Source: Patiria pectinifera
Taxonomy: Eukaryota > Echinodermata > Asteroidea > Valvatida > Asterinidae
Reading direction: 5' to 3'
Length of the DNA stretch: 64,000 nucleotides
Assembly: GCA_029964075.1 (NCBI GenBank)
Contig: CM057135.1
Span: forward strand, 3,705,001 to 3,769,000
Made by a program: the position numbers and the translations under genes. How positions within the stretch are numbered: the stretch's first letter is position 1; every line of letters begins with the position of its first letter. This document shows, piece after piece, positions 25,486 to 36,483 of the stretch. The notes beneath the pieces are model-generated. The model was given only the letters and a program-made list of their open reading frames with translations. It had not been told where the DNA came from and made no database searches.

Positions 25486-26344
25486 ACGCTGAATTTTTGG
25501 TTTTGCAATGCTCACAACAGCAACTTTGCAGGGCAGAAGTTTCGGGGATTATTGAAGAAACTGTAGTGAGTAAGAAGCTTGCACATTTGATTCACACTGG
25601 TTTTATTATGCAGCACAAACTTTTGCACAATATAGATACCTGAAGTTTTGGGACTCTCATACACAGTATTGAGAGTCCCAACTGGACTAGCCCAGGCCTA
25701 CATCATACATGTACCATGTCAGCATGTGCGCAGGGCCCTAAAACTATGCATATTTGAAATACTAAAATTACTACTACAAAGTACTAGGTCGACATATACC
25801 GTGATGCCTGATAAGGTAATGATGTAGCCTTGTAGGTTAGGACCCCCTTCCATAAGATTAAGAGAAGGAAAAGAAACATTCTCTTGGACTATAACTAAAC
25901 ATTTTGGCAATGATACAATCAGTATAGGCCTAGACCTATTTAATATTTTTGGAATCATCTAAATTGTGTTATTTTAAGTAAAGTACGAAGTACTTGTGTT
26001 CATAATATTTAGCTAGCTGAATTTTGTGAAAAAAAACTTAAAGGCAGGATTTTGATTTATTAACGGAACTTGGAATTGAAACATTAGGGGTGTACTAAAC
26101 CACACAATTACCCCTGATAAGGCCAGGACCCAAGCTACAGTCATTCTAGACCCACTTACTGGAGCGTTAGAAACTCCCTTTTGACGAATTTGTATGCTGT
26201 ACTAATGCCCCAGAAAGAGTTATGCCTAAATCTGTAAATTGACCCGTAATAGTTTGTGTGTATAAATCGTCGTAGACTTGGTCGTGTCCCCCGCGCACGT
26301 CCATTACTTAATGTTACCTATTGGCAACAGTCATTAGACAGATT

Positions 26345-26695
26345 TAAAGGGAATATACATCATTTGCTTTTACTGTAATTTTTAGAAATGGATGGAATTG
26401 GGGGTTGGAAATATATAGCAAATATAGTTACACTGACTTTTTTGAGGTTTTAGGTTCGAAAATGCTATAAAACCAAGAAAAACAATCATTTTCCTGTTGT
26501 CTGGTTCCCTGACTCCATATAAGAAGAAACAGAGCGGTTTACATACATTGGGGAATTGTAAGGTCAGGGAACCAGTCTAGCTGGCTCGTACCCGTTCATA
26601 GGTTTGTAATCGATTGCAAACAAGTGCAATGGTCAATTGGGGCCAGTAATTGAAAAAAAAACCAGTTTTTTTCCAACGCTGATCGGCCGAAGAAG
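26345..26695 (+). repeat. Dispersed repeat, copy 1
   Basis: It begins near ttaaagggaatatacatcat and ends near ccaacgctgatcggccga. It is about 350 bp long and matches 35649-36008 in the opposite orientation over its full length (ggttccctgac, cattggggaattgtaaggtc, aatcgattgcaaacaagtgc). It probably belongs to a ttaa-targeted MITE family, but the target duplication was not verified. Confidence 0.8.
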
Positions 26696-27095
26696 AATGT
26701 GCATTATATTAATTTTTATTAGACTATCAGTTTTTCCTCATGAACTGTACAATCCATGTACAGATCTATGGAGAAGTGAAACTGCCTTCATGGTAACCCA
26801 GTATGGGCCTATTCATGCCAGTGGGTACTCCCACAAACACAAACTTCATTTGATTCTCTGTTCCATGGTTTGAGTGAATTAAGATTCCCTGCTTTGCTTA
26901 TTGTCCAACAAAATACGGTGGAAGCATTCACAAGACTTTCAGCTCTTGATTTTTTTCCATGCAACTTGACAGGTTGGATGCAGGGAAGCAATACATTTAA
27001 CAGACAGTGAATTCCTGTTGCTCGGGGTAACCAAGATTGGCGACCGAGCAAGAATAAGACTGAAGTGTAAAGACATCATTTCAGGGGGCCGTATC

Positions 27096-27402
27096 ATAGG
27101 TCCAACGCCTCATAAGTCCGAAATTTCGGACTTATGAGGCGTCGGACTTATGAGGCATAAAATTTATTTATTTTGCCTCATAGGTCCGACGCCTAAGTCC
27201 GACAACGGAAAAATGAGGCGTTTAATTTGTCGGACCTACAAGGCGTCGGAGCTATGAGGCGTCGGACCTATGAGGTGTCGGACTTATGAGGCGTCGGACC
27301 TATGAGGCGTCAGACTTATGGGCCTTTATTTGGTTAGGGGATGCGATTTTGTCGGACTAATGAGGCGTCAGACCTATGAGGCGTCGGATTTATGAGCGGA
27401 CC
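27096..27402. repeat. Minisatellite of 'tcggacytatgaggcg' with a perfect 38-bp palindrome
   Basis: Units of about 16-18 bases (gaggcgtcggacttat) are repeated about 12 times in direct and inverted orientation. Positions 27105-27142 form a perfect palindrome (19-base arms meeting at aaa|ttt). The region is non-coding. Confidence 0.85.
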
Positions 27403-28861
27403 CCCATTTCAGGTATGTTTATTTCTTCTTAATACATGTAGTATAACCCTGCTATAACTTCAGTGGGGAACATGTCTCTTTTTTTAACAGCATTTGAAGT
27501 CTATGAAGGTTTCCTTTAAGTTCAACAAAATGAATTGGCTTGATGGATCAAATGAATAGCCAATAAGATTGTTTTCAAGTGCAGTTTATGTGAATTGCAT
27601 TTAAGAGTAATTAACATTTGGTGAGTGTATGAGATTAAATGGCAGACTAATGTGCCATTTTCACCAAAACTATTGATAAAAAGTCTTTGGCTTTGGGTAA
27701 AAATCAAGATGAAAAAAGAAACTTGATTTGCATACATGTAATAATATTTGAAATAACCGCTGTGTTTTATCTGTTTTGTTAAAAGTACATTAAAAACCTA
27801 ACTCTTGGCTGTTCTTTCTGGGAACCTTCCCCGATCAAACAAACTTCAACGCTGTGTGGTTAACCAATAGCACATTCTTTGTATTTGGACAAAGTCAGGG
27901 GATCAAGTTCCATGCAAAGAAACAGTGCCAGATTCCTAAAGTACTCAATAAAACCAACTGAAACAAAAAAGGGTGTTTGATTCTGGCTGGTTGGGGTCAG
28001 TTAGGGTTGAGCACATCATTATTGCTGAAATAAAATGATAATATGGGCTGGATATGTATACGTGTTACCAAATGCCAGTTTAAACAAACTTTCTGTGGGA
28101 TGTATGTGTAGTTCATGCTTGGTGCACTGCACCTGGCCTTGTTATAAGATGAAAGACTATGTCATTGTAAAGTCACCAAATTATACAGGTATGACCAAAT
28201 TTTCACCTCCCCGCTGTTTGAAGGACAGAAATTACAGATGATTAACTGCCCTTTTTTCATAAACCCATGGCCCTTTTTTTTACCCCTCATCAGCTCCATG
28301 GGCTGGAGGGGTATTGTTATGGCCTGTGACGTCCAGATGTCCAGCGTTTTCGGACCATAACTGCAGTTGGAAGTAACATTTGGACTTGAAACTTGGGTGG
28401 GGGGTTGCCCTTGGGGAAAGGGCAGTTGGTATTGTATTTGGGGTGAAAAAGTCAAAGGTCACGGTCACTGTGGTGAGTTATAGAAAAACCAACTTCCACT
28501 TGTTTCTTTATCAACAGGTCAAATGTTCAGGTCAAATTAATGTGCTCAGGTACAGCATCGGACATGGTTTGTGCATACATGTGGCTGTGGTCAAGGGCTG
28601 AGGGGTTTCAACAGCATTGCTATTATTTTTCCATCTAACATCCCTATATTGAAATGTACCTAGCCCACTCGCATAAATTTTATTAAGGATTGGCGTCAAA
28701 GGTCACATACATTCAAAGGTAATCTGACCATGTGACGTCAACCTCAATTTCATGCAAAGTACGATGCATGGGAATACCATCAGACACATTTCAATATAGA
28801 TTTAAACAAGATCGTCTGTGCACACTTTATTCTATTTTATTGTGCATCTAATCACTGATAG

Positions 28862-29307
28862 GTGAAGCATCCACTCTGCCTGCAGTAAGACAGCTGCGAA
28901 ACATGGTAGCACATCGTCGCAGTGGACATACAGATAGAGGGAATCCTATCAAGCCAGGAAAAGAAACACTCAGAATCTATGCTGGGTGGAAGCACCATGA
29001 GGGACACCGCAGCAAAACAGCAAAGCAAGTTCTGTTATCGCAAGGCGGTGGAACACAACACATTGATATTGCAAGAAATGCATCATTTAAAGAGGTCCTT
29101 GCCAGGTTTCAGGATATATTCTTCCCAGAAGGGGAAAATAAATCAAAAAAACTTCTCCTGAAAGACCTGAACTGTAAGTTGACCAAATTCAGTGGAAATG
29201 AGGTTGGAGAAACTCTTCAGAGTGGGAAGACCTTTACCCTGGAAAGGTTTTGCAATGAAAGTAGTAGGCCTGTGCGTCTGTACCTCACCACGTCATTCAT
29301 TGAGGAG
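28862..29307 (+). CDS. First recognisable exon of the HECT ligase gene
   Basis: The acceptor is ctgatag and the donor gaggag|gtaaat. The frame is open throughout, 148 codons, phase 0 at its 3' end. The second half (FKEVLARFQDIFFPEGENKS, then RPVRLYLTTSF) looks like a folded domain in front of the linker and UIM, but I do not recognise it. An ATG at 28903 lies within the exon, so translation could start here if no upstream exon exists. Confidence 0.65.
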
Positions 29308-30899
29308 GTAAATATAATTTTATGTAATTTTCCCACATGGTTTTTTTTTGTACAGGTCTGAACCCATCTTTTTTCAAATGTTTTCTTGAAGTTGGTATTT
29401 TTCAGGTTCAAAGCCAGTATTTTTGTTAAGCCTGTGCAGAATTTAGGGGGCATTTGTATCCAAGCATAATCACATCACCCCCCCTTTAGATTTGGACATT
29501 GTTTGGGGGCTCACTCCAGCAAGATCATGTATGTTTGGCAACTAACTGCATGGTCCCTCCCTTTTGTCAGATAGTGTGTGTATGTTCCTCTCTGTGCTCA
29601 CAGCCTCCCCTTCCATTATTTTGAAGATGTTGAAGCCATTGTTTTAATTTGTGATAATAATTTCAGGACTTGGAGGAAAGTGACAGTGGAGAAGATTGTC
29701 TCCCTGATATTCTTCGTTGTGAGGGGCAATCCCAAAAGGTAAGGAACCCTTAATCTGATAAAGGAACTTTTTAGTAAGAACCATATAAAAAGGTAGGACA
29801 AATTCTTTACAGCATGTACAAGAAAGTATGAATACAAAAATGATATGATACTCAAGTGTACGAGAATATAGCATGATTGCAAAACATATATAGAGAATGC
29901 TGAAGGTGCGGTAACTCAAACTATTGCTTGGGCTGAGGGTATGGAGGATTTGTACCTTTTGTTGTGTACCCATGAGTTGTTTTTGATGAGTGAAGCTATA
30001 TGCCAGTTTTGCAGGTTTGCAAGACAAGCGGAAGAGGTTATTTTTTTTCACTTAGAAAAATTATGAAAGTGGGAATATATATAAGTGGCTCAACCATGGG
30101 CCTCTCTTTATCTCTCATAATGGTTTGGGCAACATTTTTCTGTTTGTTTGAAAGAATAATGTCAGTAGTCAATTTTGGTTCTCCTGCTGAAGGTCCCAAT
30201 TGTTTTGGAAAGTTTGGTGCCCAACTCTGGATGTTTGGCAGAGTATTTCTTATATCTAAATGTGGTTTTGCTTTTAGACCCCCGATCCTAGAGGGACTCC
30301 AAAAACTGCAGTTCTTCAACCTGATACTCCTACTGTCAGTTTTCCTAGACATGCAAGAGTAAGTACCGGTACTGAGTTACTACAACAAATAAAATCACTT
30401 GATGTCAGGATTAATTGTTATGTTGTTTTCCAGGATACATTGTTGTTGCTTTGTAAAGCCTGTGTAATTTTAAGATTCAAGTGTAATTTCCAGGCCACCA
30501 TGCACATAGTTGAGACTCTTCAACAACTCTGAGTTTATCAGGAAAAAGGCAGAAATTGTTATTGAATCAGCTTGTCAACACATCAAATTCTACAAAGGTT
30601 TTGCAGTGGATCCACTAGATTATCCGATGGTATTTCATTCAAGTGTTTTACAAATCGAACATCTTTGTCAGGATTATTCACAAGCAATCTAAATATGCAT
30701 GTATGCCATATCATCTTCCTCATTACTGTTTGGTCTTATGAATTCACATTTATTTTTGTTGGGCTATGTGTTGTTGCCAGGCTGAATAGATAGTTTATTG
30801 GTGTTGGACTACAGTGTACAGTGTAATAATTCTGTTAAGCAGAAGCTAAAACACTTGTCTTTTTTATAACTGGCTTATACATTTGTCTTTCTATTTTAG

Positions 30900-31063
30900 A
30901 ATATCTCAGATACTCCACAACCAAGTGCTTCTTCACATCCAGACGAAGCAGGATGCAGTTATCAGGCTTATGTGAATATACTGGAGGACACAGAAGAAGA
31001 TGCTGAAATAGCACTAGCAATTCAAGCAAGTCTAACTGAAAATAATCCCACAAGCCCTATTGG
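30900..31063 (+). CDS. UIM exon of the HECT ligase gene
   Basis: The exon carries EEDAEIALAIQASL, a textbook ubiquitin-interacting motif (acidic patch, then A-x-x-x-S with flanking leucines). UIMs bind ubiquitin and would hold ubiquitin or modified substrates close to the HECT domain. Acceptor ctattttag, donor tgg|gtatgc, phase 2, which joins correctly to the exon at 31421. Confidence 0.8.
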
Positions 31064-31420
31064 GTATGCTAATGTTTGACGTTTTATTTAGGTTTTGTAT
31101 GTTTGCTAGTTTTGGTCCATTTGTGTGTGGTATGTTAAGGTGGTGTTCCAAACACAAAGCTAAAGATGTTCACATTGAAGGTCATGTGAAGGTCTCTGTT
31201 TATCCACAAGTTTAACAGTTTGAGTAGATTTTTTATGAGTCACACAAACTCATGGATTTGCATCTACATGATAGCAGCACAAAATACACTTATTGTCAAC
31301 TCTATCAAATAAACCTTCAATCATAATCTTCTCGTGTGACACTACTTATTTGTGCATTTCCTGAATAACCTCCAACCATCTCTTTCAAGAAGACCCTCTT
31401 GTTTTTTTTAATCACTCTAG

Positions 31421-31651
31421 ACATGGAGTAGACGATCACACCCGTACCAGTACCCGTGTGATCACGAACCTGGCCAACATGGTATCTGATGATGAAGACC
31501 CTGTAACTGTTGTTGTGCATCGGAAACATGTGCTGAACTCAACAATGAGGACGGTGACTTCAGATGACTTCAACTTCTGGAGGCCTGTCAGAGTGGTATT
31601 TTCTGGAGAAGATGGGGAAGATGAGGGTGGTCCGCGTCGTGAATTCTTCAA
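31421..31651 (+). CDS. HECT N-lobe exon
   Basis: The segment FNFWRPVRVVFSGEDGEDEG followed by GGPRREFF is the conserved start of G2E3-type HECT domains. Acceptor ctctag, donor caa|gtacgt. The next exon should begin with leucines and does so at 32470, but without a proper acceptor there. Confidence 0.8.
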
Positions 31652-31799
31652 GTACGTTTTTTCTTTCTTACTGAAAATTTAGTGGCCCTTTCTTTGCAAT
31701 AATGAGTACGCCTTAAGTCTGTCTTTTTTTACTATTGATACCATCAGAGCACAACCTTAAGACCAGTTGTTTCGATGAAGAGAGTTCTTCTGCTTTTAA

Positions 31800-32230
31800 G
31801 TTCTTAGCGAGCTGCAAAGGGGTTGGGTGGGACAGTTGGGGTGGGGTTAGGATGACAGTTGGATTGTGGGGTTGGATGGGATGAGTGTTTGGTGTTCGGA
31901 TAGGGTGGGGTGGAGCTGCTGTCCACATTCAGACTAAAGGTTTTTAAATGGGAGGTGGGATGGGGCGTGGTTGAGTGATATGGGGTTGGGTGGTCAGGAT
32001 GGCCATCCACATTCAGGCTGAAAATTTTAAAATAATATTTTTTTTCCTTTGGGGTGGTTTATGTATACAGGGAGTGTGGTTGGGGTGGGGCAAGGGTGTG
32101 GGTTAGAATGAGGTGAAGTTGAGAGGTCAGGAGGGTTGGGTTAGGGGTTGAGTTGGGGTTGGGTTAGGTAAGGGTTTGGAGCCGGGTAGGTAGCCGCCTA
32201 CATTCATGCTAAAGGGTTTTTTAATGTTTA
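31800..32230. repeat. G-rich intronic repeat
   Basis: The + strand is packed with ggttggg, ggtgggg and ggatggg words and a recurring tail (cacattcagrct, about 31924, 32009 and 32201). Runs of three or four G could form G-quadruplexes. It lies in an intron of the HECT gene. Long Pro/Thr/Ser frames on the minus strand are artefacts. Confidence 0.7.
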
Positions 32231-34529
32231 AAAAAGCATTTTCCTCTGGATGATTATGTGTACAGGGGGATGGGTAATACTTATATTTCCCAAAGGTATT
32301 TAATTCTCATCCAGCAGCGAGCCAAAGTGGCTTCCCCGTTCTAAATGTATTTTCTAATAATCAAAATACCATTCCATGTTTGATCATCACAAGAGGGTTC
32401 GTATCTAAAGAAGTTGTTACTTTATTTTGACAAACCTACATGTACTTCATTCCATGTTTTAACATAACGGCTGCTTATGAGGAACTTGTCACCAGCTCTG
32501 GAGTGTTCAAGACTCGTGATGGGAAGGCAACTTTCAGCTATGACTTGAAGCGCCTGAACCAAAACACATACAGACTTGCAGGCCAGTTGGTGCTATGGAG
32601 CCTTTCACATGGTGGACCTGGGCTTCCAAGCATTATGTCCATCTGTGTACTCATGTATGGCAGGTGTTGGAAGTGTTGACCTCTGACATCAACAGCATTC
32701 CAGATCTAACTGCTAAGATGAACATGGAAAAGGTAATTTATATACATAAGAATGTAGTTTTTACTAGAATAGTTATTTAAAACATACTTCATGTTCAAAC
32801 AATGTGTGTATTCCTTAAAAAAGAGACAAGCCCCCGGCAGTCGCAATTACGAGTTCATTTATCTGCTTTTATTTAAAAAAAAATAAAATAAAAAGTATCC
32901 TTGATGAATTAAACATGATTCATACAATGCATGATTCATACAATGAAAGAGACAAATTGTTGCATTTTTAAATAATTTTTCCTTTACGTAGGTTATGAAA
33001 AAAACAAACATTTTTTTATTGAATTTTTATTTTTATTGCATTGTGTATTGCATTTGTTACGTCTTATCAATTTCAAGAACTTTTGCAACGGATAGTGTCT
33101 AACCTAATACTATTAATTTGAATTCTCTGAGTTTTTCTGGTCACCCTTTTTCAGTTGAAGTCTTCCTCAAATGATGACGAATTCAGACAAGCTGTGACTG
33201 ATCAAATGGACTGGCTTCTGGAGCAGGGGGTTTGCAATGCACATGCTGTTACTTATGCTGACAAGGACCGACTGCTGAAGGACTTACTTACACACTAGCT
33301 GTACTATCGGTAATTATGAAAAAAAAACGTGAACAATATTCCGTGCTTCTTTTGTTAAGCTGATAATTACTAAAAGTCTACTATCTTTCGAATTCTCTGG
33401 AAGTCTTGGGCTACTTCAGCAAGTACAATATGTCAGGGCATCAGCATGATGCTCTTTGGCTGTGTTTTGAGAGCAAAGCTCACTCAATGTTTAGTCAGTT
33501 TAAACAACGTCCCTGATTTGGAATGTTTTTAAAGCCATGACTTGTATCAGCCCTTTGAGAGCATTTTGTCTAAATATAATCTTTTAGGAAGATCTAGGGA
33601 GGATCCGGTTTTGTTGGCTTCATACAGTATAATCCACTTCCAGCACACAGAGTGAATGACCATACTGATACCAACCACTCTTTATCTTAAGCAAGCTTAC
33701 TGGAGGGTATGTGTGTATTTTTCCAAAACAGGGTTCAGAGTTGCATAATGCAGTTCAAGGAAGGTCTGGGACCACTTGATTATGAGTTGCACTGCTTTCC
33801 AAAGCAGCTTGAGAGTCTCTTCATTCCAGACGACACACCAGTAGCACTGCATGCCTTCAGGGAGCTGTACCAAATAGACTTCTCACCCATCGGGTCAAAC
33901 AACAGAGTGAAAGAGGAGGATACCATCTACTGTTGGGAGGTTTTCTTGCAAATTGTACCAGTGTGTACCATCCGTTGTGTTATGCATTCATTCTAGACTC
34001 ATGGTATTTTCCAAGGTGGGATTGAGGTGGTGTGTCCATTTTATTTCTCATTGTAATGCATCAAACGCCACTGTATGAATTTACTATATCTCTACTTTTG
34101 AAACATTCCACTAATGAAAATGTATTTCCCAGCCAACTTAACTAAATTCATCAAAGTCAGCTAGGGGTTCACGGAATCACGGCCAGTCCCATTTGTAGGG
34201 CTCATATCATGGAATTTTATAAGGTGTATGCATTACAAACCTACATGAAATGGCATAATCATTTCCTATGATCAAACGATTTGTAAGTATAAGAGAATAG
34301 GACTTGTTGGCTACCATAGCATTTGTACTTGAAGATTCGTATCCAGTCTAGTATAATCTGTGACAGCCTTCAACTCCACTACCAGGGGCAGATTAATAGA
34401 GCTACTTAAGCACAAAAACCTTGCTTAGTAAATCAGGTTACCTGCCGAAACCATTGTAATTGTCATGCTAAGCTAACAAGAGCTAAATACCACTGCAAGC
34501 AGTATACATAATGGAGGTTTGCTTGTAAC

Positions 34530-35110
34530 CTGAGCAACATCAACCCTCACCCCAACTCCTACCCCACCCCTACTCTCACCCACATCCTCAATGCCATGCC
34601 ACCCAACCCCCACCCCATCCCAACCCCAATTCAGACCTCTCCCATCCCAACCCCCAACCTCCCATCCTAGTCCCAACTCCTATCCCCGCCCCTATATCAC
34701 CCCGCCTTATCAATACAAAGTGTATACATCCGACAAACTTCTTTAGATACCCCAGATTACTTCAAGTTTGAAACAAATCTGCATCTTTTAACCAAACACA
34801 AATTCAAATTATTAACATCCATGGTGAAATGCGGTGAGTCTTCACAGTATTTCATTAGTTCGCTGTTTTGGTAAATTCCAGCATGCGTGTGCAAATACAT
34901 ACCTCATTACCCCTACCCCACCCTAGTCCACCACCACCATTCCCCCTAGCCCAAGGCTCTCCCATCCCAGCCCCGCCCCTCCCCCCCCCACCCCATGCAA
35001 TCCCATCCTGCCCTCATCCTTCCCCACCACCATCCCATCCCAACCCCCCATCCTACCATACACAATCCCACCTAACCCCCACCCCACCCTGTCCTCACCC
35101 ACTCCAAAAT
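34530..35110. repeat. C-rich intronic repeats (two blocks)
   Basis: Blocks at about 34540-34695 and 34900-35105 are rich in ccaccccatccca words, the complement of the G-rich repeat at 31800-32230, and a shorter one lies at 35425-35480. They could pair with the G-rich block in the HECT pre-mRNA. Proline-rich frames here are artefacts. Confidence 0.65.
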
Positions 35111-35648
35111 TTGTATCCTTGTGGAGACATTTCTTTGTTCCCGTGTAGTAAAGTGTTAAATTTGGAAGTGTATTTTCAAAATGCTCTTATTTTAACCAGA
35201 ATAAGTTTCCTGGGCTGAAATTTGGAATTAATATCCCTTTTCTAACACTCTTCCATCTGCGACAAATAAACACACCTTGGAAATTCCTAGTTTTTGAGTA
35301 AAACCCATATATCTATTTCGTGAAAACCTTGTGGAGACCTATTCATCTATAGAAATTGCCCTGTGGAAACCTTTACAATGTTTTGTTCACTATTGTGTGT
35401 GAGTCTCCACAAGACAGCGAATGTGTGGTCACCCTTCCCCCACCACCACCCCATCCAAACCCCTCCCCCACCCACCCACACACTTGTTTAAAAGGAAAAT
35501 ACAACATTTGCAAACATCAAAAAATAAAACTACCAAATCATTTTGAAATACCTTGCTGGACTGTTAGTGAATGACAGTGTAAAGCATCCTGTAAAATCAT
35601 GGCACCTGGTACACTGTCATTTTACAGAAAAGTGGTATTTTTGTATCA

Positions 35649-36008
35649 TTTTCCAACGCTGGTCGGCCGACCAGCGTTGGAAAAAAAACTGGCTTTTTTT
35701 CAAATACTGGCCCTAATGGACCATCGCACTTGTTTGCAATCGATTACACATCTATGAACGGGTACAAGCCAGCTAGACTGATTCCCTGACCTTACAATTC
35801 CCCAATGTATGTAAACTGCTCTGTTTCTTATATGGAGTCAGGGAACCAGACTACAGGAAAATGATTGTTTTTCTTGGTTTTTATAGCATTTTCGAACCCA
35901 AAACCTCAAAAAAGTCAGTGTAACCATATTTGCTATATATTTCCAACCCCCCAATTCCATCCATTTCTAGAAAGTACAGTAAAGCAAATGATGTATATTC
36001 CCTTTAAC
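35649..36008 (-). repeat. Dispersed repeat, copy 2 (inverted), with a 36-bp perfect palindrome
   Basis: It is the inverted counterpart of 26345-26695. Its terminus contains a perfect 36-base palindrome at 35649-35684 centred on tcggccga; in copy 1 only one half is present. It lies in the last intron of the HECT gene. Confidence 0.8.
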
Positions 36009-36232
36009 ACTTAAAAACGTTTACTATATTAAACCTTTGCCCTGACATTTACATTGGATATTCTGTTGACAAGGGCTGGCATGTTCTAGCAACTCGAAAT
36101 GTGTTTAAACCAAGTTCCAGTCGTTGTTCAAGCTCCAGGAATGTACAGGCTGGGGAGAGGAATCACTTTCGTCAAATCGTAAGGACTGTACAACTTAACT
36201 AATTAACTGATCTGCCATTTCTGTTACCAAAG

Positions 36233-36483
36233 GTAAGAAGTCGGTGCTGACATTGACTGATCTCCTCGAGTTCTGGACAGGTGCAGCACGTCCGCCACCA
36301 GCAGGTTTTGAGGACACTCTCCAGATCGGTTTTTATTCTATGGAAGCAGGTTGTAGAAGGTTGCCAGCAAGCAGTACATGTGGCTTGGTTCTAAACCTGC
36401 CCAGAGGCATCGAGGACCCTGACGAGTTGGAATCACTGTTAGTATATGCAGTTCAGGAGACACAGGGGTTTGGTAGAATTTAG
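36233..36483 (+). CDS. HECT C-lobe exon with the catalytic cysteine
   Basis: It opens with VLTLTDLLEFWTGA, and the thioester site is RRLPASSTCGLVLNLPR, with Cys at codon 36379-36381. The exon ends in a natural stop (36481-36483) about 35 residues past the cysteine, the normal position for HECT proteins. The acceptor is ttaccaaag. This exon itself is intact. Confidence 0.85.

Larger units (their letters stand above)
24873..28861. other. Intergenic DNA between the minisatellites and the HECT gene
   Basis: Outside the repeats listed separately no supported coding region was found. Upstream exons of the HECT gene may lie in 28000-28800, but none could be recognised. Near 24973-25031 the word gcgccctctgtt and its inverse flank 40 bases of other sequence. 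Confidence 0.4.
28862..36483 (+). pseudogene. UIM-HECT E3 ubiquitin-protein ligase gene (G2E3-like), broken
   Basis: Exons with good splice sites and continuous phase are 28862-29307, 29667-29738, 30278-30358, 30900-31063 (ubiquitin-interacting motif) and 31421-31651 (start of HECT, GGPRREFF). Less perfect ones follow: about 32470-32732, 33155-33309, 33732 to about 33950 and 36233-36483 (catalytic end). HECT ligases load ubiquitin on a C-terminal cysteine; this is present (LPASSTCGLVL, Cys codon 36379-36381). Breaks: the exon at 32470 has cg in place of the acceptor ag and reads as HECT only across three frame changes; TAG at 33296-33298 interrupts the next exon where relatives have Tyr. The 5' end is not identified. 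Either a decaying gene copy or a locus with assembly errors. Confidence 0.8.

Noticed and set aside
32292..32440. Possible HECT exon starting at cccaaag|gtatttaattc
   Set aside because: Phase fits, but the translation does not resemble the HECT continuation, whereas 32470 onward does.
34868..35218. Proline-rich frame of 116 codons
   Set aside because: Comes from C-rich intronic repeat; no splice support and no domain.
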